Source of the DNA: Longimicrobiaceae bacterium
GTDB lineage: Bacteria > Gemmatimonadota > Gemmatimonadetes > Longimicrobiales > Longimicrobiaceae
Direction of reading: 5' to 3'
DNA: 60,338 nt
Assembly: GCA_030447645.1 (NCBI GenBank)
Contig: JAUJOM010000016.1
Span: 31,939 to 92,276, forward strand
A program made the translations under genes and the position numbers. This document shows positions 1 through 7,032 of this stretch, one piece after another. The first letter of the stretch is position 1. Each line of letters begins with the position of its first letter. The notes below the pieces were generated by a model. It was not told the origin of the DNA, did not search any database, and saw only the letters and a list, made by a program, of their open reading frames with translations.

Positions 1-52
1 AGGTCTCCTCAGCCCATGTAGGGAGGAGGCGCAAGGGCCCTTTTGGAAGTAT

Positions 53-110
53 CAAGTCGCTTCAGCGGACGTGCCCGCGCGCAAGTCGCTTCAGCGGACG
101 TGCCCGCGCG
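53..110 (+). repeat. Perfect 29-bp tandem duplication inside attC arm
   Basis: Two identical, directly abutting 29-bp units (53-81 and 82-110) start CAAGTCGCTTCAGCGG and end GTGCCCGCGCG. Each copy can pair with the same right arm near 141-160, so the site could fold in two registers. It may be a slippage product or an assembly duplication. Confidence 0.85.
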
Positions 111-173
111 CAGGTTTTCGCAAGTCCGTAGCACCGGAACCGCGGGCACGCCCCTGAGCTTGGGTCGTTGGGC
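53..173 (+). other. Damaged integron attC site with duplicated left arm
   Basis: The right end has a perfect GTTRRRY core (GTTGGGC, 167-173). The arm before it (about 141-160) is the reverse complement of the left arm CTTCAGCGGACGTGCCCGCG apart from one mismatch and one unpaired A, as in attC sites. The left core RYYYAAC is missing; the sequence reads ATCAAG where AACAAG would be expected. The left arm occurs twice in tandem. It would close a cassette lying mostly left of the window. Inference rests on fold and motif, and on two better sites downstream. Confidence 0.6.
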
Positions 174-326
174 CGCAGGACCGAAGTTTGTTCCTCCTTC
201 GCCTTGTCTCCCTTCCGATTCTCCTTCCGCTTTCGGGTGCCGCCCGTCCATTGACGGCGCATCCTGGGGACGGCTAACGTGTGGGAGTCGTCCGAATGGA
301 GCACTCCTCACCCGGAGACCTGAAGC

Positions 327-518
327 ATGTCCGCAGTCACCGCGAAAGAAAAGGCCCTCGAAGCTGTCGAAGGGCTTCCCGCCGACGCCACGCTTGAGGA
401 TGCCATGGAACGCCTCTACTTCCTGTACAAAGTGGAGCGCGGCCTAGCGGAGGCCGACGCGGGGGAGACCCTCACGCACGAGCAAGCCAAGGCTGAGCGT
501 GAGCGGTGGCGCGGGTAG
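327..518 (+). CDS. Type II antitoxin-like small protein (partner of RelE/ParE)
   Basis: A 63-aa acidic, helical protein beginning MSAVTAKEKALEAVEGLPAD and ending in charged residues (AKAERERWRG). It has no clear named domain, but its size, composition and position directly before a ParE/RelE toxin match short antitoxins that wrap the toxin with a C-terminal helix. The last 13 bases overlap the toxin gene, so the pair is translationally coupled. A purine-rich stretch (CCGGAGACC) lies 5' of the ATG. The pair sits between two attC sites, as an integron cassette would. Confidence 0.7.
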   Translation: MSAVTAKEKALEAVEGLPADATLEDAMERLYFLYKVERGLAEADAGETLTHEQAKAERERWRG

Positions 519-820
519 TCTGGACGCGCCAAGCACTCGCTGATGTCCGAGCGGTACGCGAGTTCATCGCCCGCGACGCTCCGCTCGTGGCAGAAGTGCT
601 CACCGACCGGATCTTCGGCTCCGTTGATCGGCTGGAGGTCTTTCCACTCTCCGGCCGCGAGGTGCCAGAGTTCAGGCGAGCTGACCTGCGGGAGGTGATC
701 GTCGGCAGTTACCGAGTGGTGCATCGGGTGCGTGAGACGGGTCTGCTGGAGGTCCTCACCGTCTTCCACTCCGCCCGTCTGCTTACCTCTGACGTGATCC
801 CAGGAGAGATGTTCCCTTGA
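506..820 (+). CDS. RelE/ParE-superfamily toxin
   Basis: A 104-aa protein starting at GTG (MARVVWTRQALADVRAVREF). It shows the ParE/RelE pattern: N-terminal beta strand, long helix (ADVRAVREFIARD), then the conserved block around residues 48-70 (FPLSGREVPE, ADLREVIVGSYRVVHRV) and a C-terminal strand (LEVLTVFHSARLL). Family members act on ribosome-bound mRNA or on gyrase; which applies here cannot be told. The GTG lies inside the antitoxin reading frame. The gene ends 19 bases before the attC site at 840, the spacing expected in a gene cassette. Confidence 0.88.
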   Translation: MARVVWTRQALADVRAVREFIARDAPLVAEVLTDRIFGSVDRLEVFPLSGREVPEFRRADLREVIVGSYRVVHRVRETGLLEVLTVFHSARLLTSDVIPGEMFP

Positions 821-839
821 AACCGTGGTGTACCGCCCG

Positions 840-964
840 GCCCAACAATGCGTTGCAGGCGATGCGGGGCCGTGCATGCTTTCAGGTGCGGAGGTGAGTT
901 GAAGTTGAGCGGCTTTGTTCCGGCACCCCGTCGGTCCCCGCACGCCTGAACTTCGTCGTTGGGT
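840..964 (+). other. Integron attC site (125 bp)
   Basis: Left core GCCCAAC at 840-846 (fits RYYYAAC) and right core GTTGGGT at 958-964 (fits GTTRRRY). Inner arms pair: CAGGCGATGCGGGG near 858-871 against CCCCGCACGCCTG near 936-948, leaving a single bulged A, the extrahelical base typical of attC. The centre is a longer imperfectly paired stretch. Orientation is right for a cassette whose genes (the ParE module) precede it on the plus strand. Seen directly; function inferred. Confidence 0.82.
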
Positions 965-1026
965 CGCTCTCCGCAGTCGAGCTCTCCCCTTGCCCGTCCG
1001 TATACGACTGAAATATACTTCTTGGC

Positions 1027-1329
1027 ATGGACGCGTATAAGCAGCTTGCCCAGGCGACGGGCTTCGGGTGGGATGCGGGCAACCTAGAGAAGAACTGGCG
1101 CACGCACCAGGTGAGCGCGGCCGAGTGCGAGCAGGCCTTCTTCAATGAGCCTCTCATCGCTGCTCCCGATGTGGCGCACTCGGAGCAGGAGCGGCGCTTC
1201 TACCTTCTGGGGCAGACGGATGCCGGCGGACGGCTCTTCGTCGTCTTTACCGTACGGGGTACGTTGCTCCGGGTGATCTCCGCCCGGGACATGAGCCGCA
1301 AGGAGCGAAAGGTGTACGAGAGCCTATGA
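1027..1329 (+). CDS. BrnT-family toxin
   Basis: A 100-aa protein with BrnT hallmarks: an N-terminal block with FGWDAGNLEKNWRTHQVS (WD...K..KH-like), E..F.NEPL, then an ERRFYLLGQT strand, GRLFVVFTVRG, and a closing LLRVISARDMSRKERKVYE (ISAR.....E...Y). BrnT is a ribonuclease toxin with a RelE-like fold. The toxin gene comes first and the antitoxin second, as usual for brnTA. Its stop overlaps the next start (ATGA, 1326-1329). AT-rich sequence (GAAATATACTTCTTGGC) just upstream may hold the promoter. Confidence 0.9.
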   Translation: MDAYKQLAQATGFGWDAGNLEKNWRTHQVSAAECEQAFFNEPLIAAPDVAHSEQERRFYLLGQTDAGGRLFVVFTVRGTLLRVISARDMSRKERKVYESL

Positions 1330-1649
1330 GCAAGAAGAAGCCGATTCCCCGCTTCGAGTCCGAGGCAGAGGAGCAGGAGTTTTGGGACGAGCACGACTCC
1401 ACGGAGTATGTCGAGTGGAGCGAGGCACGTTCGATGGTGCTTGCGAATCTGCAGCCTTCGACGAAGACTATCTCGCTGCGGCTGCCGAAGCACATGCTGG
1501 AAGAGTTGAAGCTGCTGGCGAACAAGCGGGACGTGCCGTACCAGTCGTTGCTGAAGGTGTTTCTGGCGGAACGGATCGAGGCCGAACTCAAGCACGTACG
1601 TGGGACAGCCGGTGCACGTCGGCACCGCCGCGACCTAACGAGGGGGTGA
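1326..1649 (+). CDS. BrnA-like CopG-family antitoxin
   Basis: A 107-aa protein. The N-terminal half (PRFESEAEEQEFWDEHDSTE) is the conserved region of CopG antitoxins of the BrnA group. The C-terminal half is a ribbon-helix-helix module (KTISLRLPKHMLEELKLLA then YQSLLKVFLAERIEAEL). It should neutralise BrnT and repress the operon. It is coupled to brnT by an ATGA overlap. The last residues (RRHRRDLTRG) run into the attC site starting at 1633, so the ORF end is probably shaped by cassette insertion. Confidence 0.88.
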   Translation: MSKKKPIPRFESEAEEQEFWDEHDSTEYVEWSEARSMVLANLQPSTKTISLRLPKHMLEELKLLANKRDVPYQSLLKVFLAERIEAELKHVRGTAGARRHRRDLTRG

Positions 1650-1733
1650 AGGCGACCGTGGGCGCGCAATGCTTTTGTGCAGGTGGAAGCTCTGGCGCAC
1701 GCACTCCCGGCGCCTTACCCTGGAGCGTTGGGC
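1633..1733 (+). other. Integron attC site (101 bp)
   Basis: Left core ACCTAAC (1633-1639, RYYYAAC) and right core GTTGGGC (1727-1733, GTTRRRY). The arms GTGAAGGCGACCG (near 1645-1657) and CGGCGCCTTACCC (near 1709-1721) pair with one bulged A, in the same position as in the site at 840. It overlaps the 3' end of the BrnA gene, as compact cassettes often do. Together with the sites at 53 and 840 it defines cassettes of about 0.7-0.8 kb, each carrying one toxin-antitoxin pair. Confidence 0.82.
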
Positions 1734-1814
1734 GGCTCGCGTTAACCCACGTTTGGAGGTCTACCCTGCCCGCGTTAACCTCGGTGCGCGCACCCGAACT
1801 GCGAAGGAGGAAAT

Positions 1815-2039
1815 ATGCTGCGCACCATTGAGGCGATCATCGAGCCCGACGGCAGTGTGCACCTGCTGCAAACGGTTGCGCTTCCGGGCACCCGCCGCGC
1901 CCTTATCACGGTGCTGGAGGAGTCTGCCGACGAGGCGGCCGGCGACCTGACTGCCCCTCTGAGCGAGCCCATGCTCACCCAGGAGTGGGATCGCCCGGAG
2001 GAGGACGCCGCATGGGCGCACCTTCAGCCGGGAGCGTAG
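1815..2039 (+). CDS. Small antitoxin-like protein preceding a MazF fragment
   Basis: A 74-aa protein, MLRTIEAIIEPDGSVHLLQT..., with an N-terminal beta-rich half (IEAIIEPDGSVHL, RRALITVLEE) and a C-terminal acidic segment (WDRPEEDAAWAHLQPGA). This shape is common for antitoxins paired with PemK/MazF toxins; no named family is claimed. A strong ribosome-binding site (GAAGGAGGAAAT) precedes the ATG. The 3' end overlaps the MazF-like start at 2012. It is the third toxin-antitoxin cassette in the array, but no attC follows it. Confidence 0.65.
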   Translation: MLRTIEAIIEPDGSVHLLQTVALPGTRRALITVLEESADEAAGDLTAPLSEPMLTQEWDRPEEDAAWAHLQPGA

Positions 2040-2263
2040 TTCTCGTCCCGTTCCCGTTTTCGGACCTGTCTCAGTCCAAGCTGCGGCGGGCCGTGATGCT
2101 GGCAGACGTAAGCCGTCGTAAGCGCGAACTATACCAAAGCTCCGGGCAAGAGTGCGCATTCCCGTCCCGTGGGAATCCCCTCCCCAACCCTTCCTCGGAA
2201 GAGGGAGAGGAGAACGACAGCGCAGCCGTGCCCTCCGCCCGTCAGGGCAGTTGCCGTGGATAG
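2012..2263 (+). pseudogene. Truncated MazF/PemK-like toxin
   Basis: The reading frame begins MGAPSAGSVVLVPFPFSDLS and continues QSKLRRAVMLADV, the first two strands of the MazF/PemK fold (GDVVLVPFPFTDLS...RPALVLA in the family). Similarity stops after about 40 residues. The rest of the frame is low-complexity sequence running into a palindromic GC-rich repeat near 2177. The catalytic core and C-terminal helix are missing, so this is a broken toxin behind an intact antitoxin gene. An in-frame ATG at 1985 is possible but 2012 matches the family start. Confidence 0.7.
2168..2212 (+). repeat. GC-rich palindromic intergenic (REP-like) element
   Basis: Imperfect inverted repeat: CCCCTCCCCAACCC, a tight CTTCC..GGAAG centre, then GAGGGAGAGG. 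Related elements (CTCTCCC...GGGAGAG type) lie near 38.33 kb and 47.65 kb. It marks the point where MazF similarity is lost. The remaining sequence up to the lipoprotein start at 2343 holds no gene I can support. Confidence 0.45.
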
Positions 2264-2342
2264 GCGGGCCGTTCATCGGCCAGGCGGTGCTTACCAGATG
2301 TGCTATTATTCTGGCCCGGTCCGCTCATCTCTCGCACCTGGA

Positions 2343-3248
2343 ATGTCAATGATTCGCCAGACGCTGCTTCTGCTCGCCCTGCTTTGCACGCTGTTCCCCA
2401 CGGCATGTAGCCGGCACGCCAATCCTTCCACTGCCGACGAGCACGCCGGGCATACGTCGCCCGCTCCCGCAGCATCGATCAGCGTTGCTGCGGGCAATGC
2501 CGCGCTTCCGCCCGGGGCGGCAGAGGCGGAGACACGTCTCGCCGCGTCGCCCCGCCACGGCGAATGGGTAATGGTCAGGACCGGCCCTGCGGACAGTGTG
2601 CGTGCCTGGGTGATCTACCCGGAACGCAGCGACAAGGCGCCAGTTGTGCTAGTGGTGCACGAGATTTTCGGTCTGACCACCTGGATTCGTGCCGTGGCGG
2701 ACCAGCTCGCCGCTGACGGATTTATCGCCATCGCACCCGATCTGCTCTCGGGCAAGAACGTCCCCACCGGGCCCGGAGGTGAGCCGGTTCGGGATTCCGC
2801 CACTGCGGCGATCCGCACGCTCGATCCAGCGGATGTGCACCGCCGTTTGAGCGCGGTCGCAAAGCATGGCAGGGCCCTTCCCGCCGCACTCCCCCGCTCT
2901 GGAACCGTCGGCTTTTGTTGGGGAGGCACCGTGGCGTTCGCCCATGCCGCGTACGCACCCGCGCTCGGCGCCTCGGTGGTGTACTACGGCTCCTCTCCCG
3001 CGACCGAAATGCTGGGGCGGGTACAGGCGCCGGTGCTCGGGCTGTACGGACAAAACGATGCCCGCGTCAACGCCACCATTGCCCGAGCAGACTCGGCCAT
3101 GCGTGCGCTGGGCAAAACCTTTCAGCACGAAATCTACCCGGGTGCCGGGCACGGCTTTCTTCGCGGGCAGGACGGGGCTAACCTTGCGGCGACCCGCGCA
3201 GCCTGGCCCCGTACTATCGGGTGGTTCCGAGCCCGACTGCGAGGCTGA
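2343..3248 (+). CDS. Dienelactone hydrolase family lipoprotein
   Basis: An alpha/beta hydrolase of about 301 aa. The start at 2343 (or 2349) gives a lipoprotein signal (MIRQTLLLLALLCTLFPTAC, lipobox cysteine), so the enzyme is probably membrane-anchored outside the cytoplasm. Family residues are all present: VVHEIFGL, nucleophile cysteine in GTVGFCWGG, aspartate in YGQNDARVN, histidine in YPGAGHGFLRG. Dienelactone hydrolases open cyclic esters; the real substrate is unknown. It stops one base before the convergent gene at 3250. An upstream extension of the frame to 2169 lacks the signal peptide at its N-terminus and is not favoured. Confidence 0.88.
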   Translation: MSMIRQTLLLLALLCTLFPTACSRHANPSTADEHAGHTSPAPAASISVAAGNAALPPGAAEAETRLAASPRHGEWVMVRTGPADSVRAWVIYPERSDKAPVVLVVHEIFGLTTWIRAVADQLAADGFIAIAPDLLSGKNVPTGPGGEPVRDSATAAIRTLDPADVHRRLSAVAKHGRALPAALPRSGTVGFCWGGTVAFAHAAYAPALGASVVYYGSSPATEMLGRVQAPVLGLYGQNDARVNATIARADSAMRALGKTFQHEIYPGAGHGFLRGQDGANLAATRAAWPRTIGWFRARLRG

Positions 3249-3249
3249 G

Positions 3250-3507
3250 CTACGTCCTGGGCCGGGGACGCAGCCGGTCGAGGACACGGGCGACAATGGG
3301 GGTGAGGAGCAGCGTCGCGCCGATCCGAAGCGGCTGGGTGAGCTTGGTGGCGATATAGGCGGCCGCGAAGCTGCCGGCGCTACCGGCAGTGCTTTCCGCC
3401 CGCCACCCCATCTGGATCGCCGTCCAGAAGCCGAACAGCACCGCGAAGAAGATCACCAGGTACACCACCAGCGCGACCGTCCCGTACTCGGCCAGAATCT
3501 GCTGCAG
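3250..3507 (-). CDS. DUF1279 (FAM210-like) small membrane protein; start uncertain
   Basis: The frame reads KTLQQILAEYGTVALVVYLV followed by IFFAVLFGFWTAIQMG, matching the DUF1279 domain (short amphipathic lead, YGTVALVVYLVIF membrane helix), then a second hydrophobic stretch (IGATLLLTPIVARVL). The first GTG (3468) would cut off the conserved lead, so the real start is probably upstream. The only in-frame candidate after the previous gene's TAG is CTG at 3505-3507. A one-base error is also possible. The gene abuts the convergent hydrolase stop at 3248. Confidence 0.6.
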   Translation of the reverse strand: MQQILAEYGTVALVVYLVIFFAVLFGFWTAIQMGWRAESTAGSAGSFAAAYIATKLTQPLRIGATLLLTPIVARVLDRLRPRPRT

Positions 3508-3537
3508 GGTTTTGTAAAGGACTGGAGAAGCCCGGAG

Positions 3538-3771
3538 CTAGTGAACTTCCTCGGACTGGCGAAGCATCTCGCGTAGCTGATCGTCCGGCATCTCCGCCAC
3601 TGTCTGCTCCGCATCCGCCTCGTCGCCACCTCGCGTCACGTAGCGTGCACGACGCTGCGGCTCGGTCAGGCAGTGGAAGACGATGCTCGGCTGGGTGGCG
3701 AGACCGAACTTGCCACCGGAAGTGTAGGCTTCCCAGGTGAGCAGGCTTTCATCGGTGAATGTACGGCTCAT
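3538..3771 (-). CDS. Conserved-looking 77-aa hypothetical protein
   Basis: MSRTFTDESLLTWEAYTSGG opens a small soluble protein with an acidic C-terminus (ADAEQTVAEMPDDQLREMLR). I do not recognise a domain. It lies 22 bases after dnaJ and in the same frame as, and just before, the DUF1279 gene, so it is probably the penultimate gene of the dnaX-dnaJ transcription unit. 'WEAYTSGGKFG' suggests a beta-stranded N-terminal half, but no function can be given. Confidence 0.6.
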   Translation of the reverse strand: MSRTFTDESLLTWEAYTSGGKFGLATQPSIVFHCLTEPQRRARYVTRGGDEADAEQTVAEMPDDQLREMLRQSEEVH

Positions 3772-3793
3772 TGCTGATGGCTGATCGCGTAGG

Positions 3794-4927
3794 TTAGTAC
3801 TTCAACTCCGCCGCTTCGGCGAACTCCCGCAGCAGCGTTTCTTCCTTCGGATCGAGGTTGCTGGGGACCTTTACCTCCACGCGCACGAACTGGTCCCCGC
3901 GCCGGCCGCCCTTTTCGATCCCCTGCCCTTTGATGCGAAAGCGAGTACCGGGCTGCGTTCCAGGGGGAATGCGCAGGTTCACCCTTCCATCCAGCGTCCG
4001 GACACGAATGCGAGACCCGAGCGAAGCCTGGGCGATGTTGACCGGTACAGTGCAGTGCACGTCCAGCCCTTCACGCGTGAAAAAGCTGTGGGGTTGCACC
4101 CGGAAGGTGAGTACGATGTCGCCCGGTGCTCCACCCGATGCGCCTGCCTCGCCCTGGCCCGCCAGACGAAGCTTGGAATCCGTGTCCACACCCGCCGGGA
4201 TGGTCACCTGGACCTGCTTTTGCCGCCGGATTTGCCCCTGGCCCGCACACGTTGGGCAGGGGTCCGTGGCAATGGTGCCGCGGCCGTAGCAGCCGGGACA
4301 GGGGCGGGACACAGCAAAGCCCCCCTGGCCGAACACCACCGTGCCGCTCCCCTTGCACTCAGGGCAGGTGACCGGCTTGGTACCCGTCCGTGCGCCGTTG
4401 CCGCCACAGGTAGCGCAGTTTTCCGTTACCGGAACCGTGATCGCCTGTCTGCCGCCGCGCGCCGCCACCTCGAAGGAAATGTCCACGGCGTACTCCACGC
4501 TGCGACCTCGCTCCGGCCCCTGGGAGCGCCCACGCCGTCGCCCCATGTCGAAGATCGACCCGAAAAGGTCCCCCAGACCACCGACATCGCCCAGGTTACC
4601 CGTGTCGAAATCGAATCCGCCTCCCGGAGCCGCACCCGGTCCGCCAGGCCGGGGTCGTCCCCCGCGCGGTGCCCCGCCAAAGCCCCCCATGCCATCGAAT
4701 GCGCCGAGTTTGCGCATCTGGTCGTACTGCTTGCGTTTGGCGTCATCGGAAAGCACCGAATACGCTTCCGAGATCGACTTGAAGCGCTCCGCGGCCGCCG
4801 AATCATTCGGATTGGCGTCCGGATGATTCTGCTTGGCTAGCTTGCGGTACGCCTTCTTGATCTCGTCGGCGCTGGCGTTCTCCGCCACGCCGAGAATGGA
4901 GTAAAAGTCCTTGGCCTGCGTTGCCAT
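3794..4927 (-). CDS. dnaJ: Chaperone DnaJ
   Basis: A 377-aa type I J-protein, the co-chaperone that stimulates DnaK ATPase and delivers unfolded substrates. The J domain spans residues 6-70 with the HPD tripeptide in [12 protein letters not shown] Gly/Phe-rich linker follows (about 75-130). Four CxxCxGxG zinc motifs are complete: [32 protein letters not shown]. The C-terminal substrate-binding domains end at ELKY. It lies 12 bases after grpE in the same operon. No heat-shock CIRCE element was seen upstream. The length is normal. Confidence 0.98.
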   Translation of the reverse strand: MATQAKDFYSILGVAENASADEIKKAYRKLAKQNHPDANPNDSAAAERFKSISEAYSVLSDDAKRKQYDQMRKLGAFDGMGGFGGAPRGGRPRPGGPGAAPGGGFDFDTGNLGDVGGLGDLFGSIFDMGRRRGRSQGPERGRSVEYAVDISFEVAARGGRQAITVPVTENCATCGGNGARTGTKPVTCPECKGSGTVVFGQGGFAVSRPCPGCYGRGTIATDPCPTCAGQGQIRRQKQVQVTIPAGVDTDSKLRLAGQGEAGASGGAPGDIVLTFRVQPHSFFTREGLDVHCTVPVNIAQASLGSRIRVRTLDGRVNLRIPPGTQPGTRFRIKGQGIEKGGRRGDQFVRVEVKVPSNLDPKEETLLREFAEAAELKY

Positions 4928-4939
4928 CTCGGGTCCGGT

Positions 4940-5464
4940 CTACCCTTCGTACCGCTTCACCCGCACCCGTGCTGGGCGCACCAGGGTGCCTTTAAAAAGG
5001 TACCCCGCCTGAAAAACGTCCGCGATCAGGTTGTCTTCTTTCTTTTTCTCCGTGGCTACCGTTGTGATGGCTTCGTGGATGGTGGGATCGAAGGGCGTGC
5101 CCTCGGCCTTCACCGGCTCCAGCCCCACGTTCTCCAGCGCTCGCAGCAGCTTGCGTTCTACCGCCTGCGCGGCTTCCAGCAGCGCCGCGGGAGATGACTT
5201 CGCCGGGTCCTGGTGCGCAAAGCGCTGCAGGTCGTCGAGCGGATCAAGCAGACGCTCGACGAGCTGGGCCTGCGCCCGCGTACCGCTCTCCGTGCGCTCC
5301 CGGTCCGTGCGCTTGCGATAATTGTCGAACTCGGCCGCGAGTCGCAGATGCCGGTCGCGAAGCGAGTCGAGCTCCGCCAGCCGGGGATCGGCTTCGGGAG
5401 CTTCCTCCGTGGTAACGGCCCGGTCGGGAGTGTCCGTAGCTTCGGGTTCCTGGGTTTCGTTCAT
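4940..5464 (-). CDS. grpE: Nucleotide exchange factor GrpE
   Basis: A 174-aa DnaK exchange factor. The N-terminus (MNETQEPEATDTPDRA) is acidic and disordered. A coiled-coil helix follows (LRDRHLRLAAEFDNYRKR, the family's ADFDNYRKR motif), then the beta domain with GTPFDPTIHEAI and a C-terminal VRPARVRVKRYEG. The ATG overlaps the pgsA stop (ATGA, 5464-5461), which fixes the start even though the frame is open further upstream. It acts with the adjacent DnaJ in the Hsp70 cycle. Confidence 0.97.
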   Translation of the reverse strand: MNETQEPEATDTPDRAVTTEEAPEADPRLAELDSLRDRHLRLAAEFDNYRKRTDRERTESGTRAQAQLVERLLDPLDDLQRFAHQDPAKSSPAALLEAAQAVERKLLRALENVGLEPVKAEGTPFDPTIHEAITTVATEKKKEDNLIADVFQAGYLFKGTLVRPARVRVKRYEG

Positions 5465-6102
5465 GGTTTGATGGGATGGGGAGTCGCGTAGCTCCACAGA
5501 TACGTCAAAAGGGAGTACACGGTGAGTACGACTGCAATCCCGAGCGTCACGGTGACAAAAGCGAAGTGGAAGCGCTCCCACCCCTGCCACACTTCGCCCT
5601 GCCACCCCGCGGCGCGTGCCCGGGACTGGAGCGCGTACCACAGAATGGCACCGCCGCTCGCGATGTTCTGGAATACCGCCTTGAACTTTCCCGCCTGATT
5701 CGCAGCGATCACCACTCCGCGCCGGGCCGCGTAGCCGCGAAACACGGTAATGAACACTTCGCGCCCGAAGATGACCACCACGATCCAGAGTGGCAGGGTG
5801 TACCCGAACCAGGGAAACCGGCCATCCACGCCTCCCTGACGGGAAATCAGATAAAAGGGGATCAGGGTAGCAGCCAGTAGCAGCTTGTCGGCAAGCGGGT
5901 CGAGCAGCTTGCCGAGGTCCGTGATCAAGCCTCGGGTTCGCGCGAGGTGGCCGTCCCAAAGGTCGCTGAAAGCGGCGATCAGGAAGATGATGAACGCGGC
6001 GAAGCGTGCCGCGAAGCTGTCGACGAACAGCAGCGGGAAAAGCACCACGGCAAGCGCGATGCGAACAACCGTGATCAGGTTGGGAAGGTTAATCCCCGGC
6101 AT
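5461..6102 (-). CDS. pgsA: CDP-diacylglycerol--glycerol-3-phosphate 3-phosphatidyltransferase
   Basis: A 213-aa integral membrane enzyme of the CDP-alcohol phosphatidyltransferase family, making phosphatidylglycerophosphate from CDP-diacylglycerol and glycerol-3-phosphate. The signature D-x2-D-G-x2-A-R-x8-G-x3-D-x3-D is complete (DLWDGHLARTRG then TDLGKLLDPLADK). The N-terminus NLPNLITVVRIALA is typical of PgsA. Several hydrophobic helices follow. Its stop overlaps the grpE start and it follows the 107-aa membrane protein by 4 bases. Confidence 0.95.
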   Translation of the reverse strand: MPGINLPNLITVVRIALAVVLFPLLFVDSFAARFAAFIIFLIAAFSDLWDGHLARTRGLITDLGKLLDPLADKLLLAATLIPFYLISRQGGVDGRFPWFGYTLPLWIVVVIFGREVFITVFRGYAARRGVVIAANQAGKFKAVFQNIASGGAILWYALQSRARAAGWQGEVWQGWERFHFAFVTVTLGIAVVLTVYSLLTYLWSYATPHPIKP

Positions 6103-6106
6103 GGCA

Positions 6107-6430
6107 TCAAGCCACCTCGGGTTGACCGCTCACCCCGGGGCTAATATCCAGCCCGTCTTCCATGCGGGCGAGCAGCGCAGCGGCACGACGACGCAACATC
6201 GGCCGGCGCTCCCAGGCAATGAAATCACGGAGCAAGAGCACAGCGTCCACCGAGGCCGGCACCCGTCCCAGATACCGGAGCGCGGCGAGACGGCGGAGCG
6301 CGTGCGGACTGAACAGGTTGCGGCGACTCCGCTGAGTCTGGTCGTGAACCAGAAACGTCCCCAGAGCCGCGAAGATGGCGGCGAAGAGGAGCGCGAACCC
6401 GAGCGTATGTAGGAATTTTCTGCTGTTCAT
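6107..6430 (-). CDS. Small single-pass membrane protein of unknown function
   Basis: A 107-aa protein. Residues about 7-28 form one transmembrane helix (TLGFALLFAAIFAALGTFLV). The rest is a basic, helical soluble part with HEAT-like composition (SPHALRRLAALRYLGR, RPMLRRRAAALLARME). The ATG overlaps the recR stop (ATGA). I recognise no family. Its place between recR and pgsA suggests co-expression with housekeeping genes rather than a dedicated pathway. Confidence 0.7.
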   Translation of the reverse strand: MNSRKFLHTLGFALLFAAIFAALGTFLVHDQTQRSRRNLFSPHALRRLAALRYLGRVPASVDAVLLLRDFIAWERRPMLRRRAAALLARMEDGLDISPGVSGQPEVA

Positions 6431-7023
6431 GTTCCAAACTCGCGGCGGTTTTGCATCGCCTCGGCAATTGTCACCCCGTCCGCGTATTCCAGGTCTCCAC
6501 CCACCGGGAGACCGCGGGCGATGCGGGTGACACGAACGCCCAGTGGCACGAGCAGCTTGTGCAGGTACAGAGCAGTCGCCTCGCCCTCCACGCTCGGGTT
6601 GGTCGCCAGCACGACTTCCTCGACTCCCTGCCCGTCGCCTACCCGCGCAAGCAGTCCCGGTATGGTCAAGTCGGAGGGCCCGACCCCATCCAGGGGCGAC
6701 AGGCGACCACCCAGCACGTGATACAAGCCCCGGTACTCCCCGGCACGCTCGATGGCGGCGATATCCGACGCTTCTTCCACCACACACACCACGCTTTGAT
6801 CGCGTCGCGCGCCCTGGCATATCACGCAGGGCGAGTGCTCCGTCAAATTGCCGCACCGCTCACAGGCACGTACCCGCTCCTTGACTGCCTGGATGGCGCG
6901 GGCGAGGCGTTGCGCATCCTCCGGTGGAGCTTTGAGAAGGTGATACGTGAGCCGCGAAGCTGTCTTCCGCCCGATACCGGGCATCCGGGCGAGCTCGCTC
7001 GTAAGCTCGTCGATTACCCCCAA
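6427..7023 (-). CDS. recR: Recombination protein RecR
   Basis: A 198-aa RecFOR-pathway protein that helps load RecA at gaps. It shows the helix-hairpin-helix (ELARMPGIGRKTASRLTYHL), the C4 zinc finger (CERCGNLTEHSPCVIC), the Toprim domain starting VVCVVEEASDIAAIE, and ATNPSVEGEATALYL. Its start lies 9 bases after the ybaB stop, giving the common dnaX-ybaB-recR order. Confidence 0.98.
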   Translation of the reverse strand: MGVIDELTSELARMPGIGRKTASRLTYHLLKAPPEDAQRLARAIQAVKERVRACERCGNLTEHSPCVICQGARRDQSVVCVVEEASDIAAIERAGEYRGLYHVLGGRLSPLDGVGPSDLTIPGLLARVGDGQGVEEVVLATNPSVEGEATALYLHKLLVPLGVRVTRIARGLPVGGDLEYADGVTIAEAMQNRREFGT

Positions 7024-7032
7024 CTGGGTGCC

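Noticed and set aside
53..110. Start of a CRISPR array (29-bp repeat)
   Set aside because: The two copies abut with no spacer and form an attC arm; no cas gene.
43..447. Open frames over the first 450 bases on both strands
   Set aside because: They cross an attC-like site and the antitoxin in other frames; no motif or ribosome-binding site.
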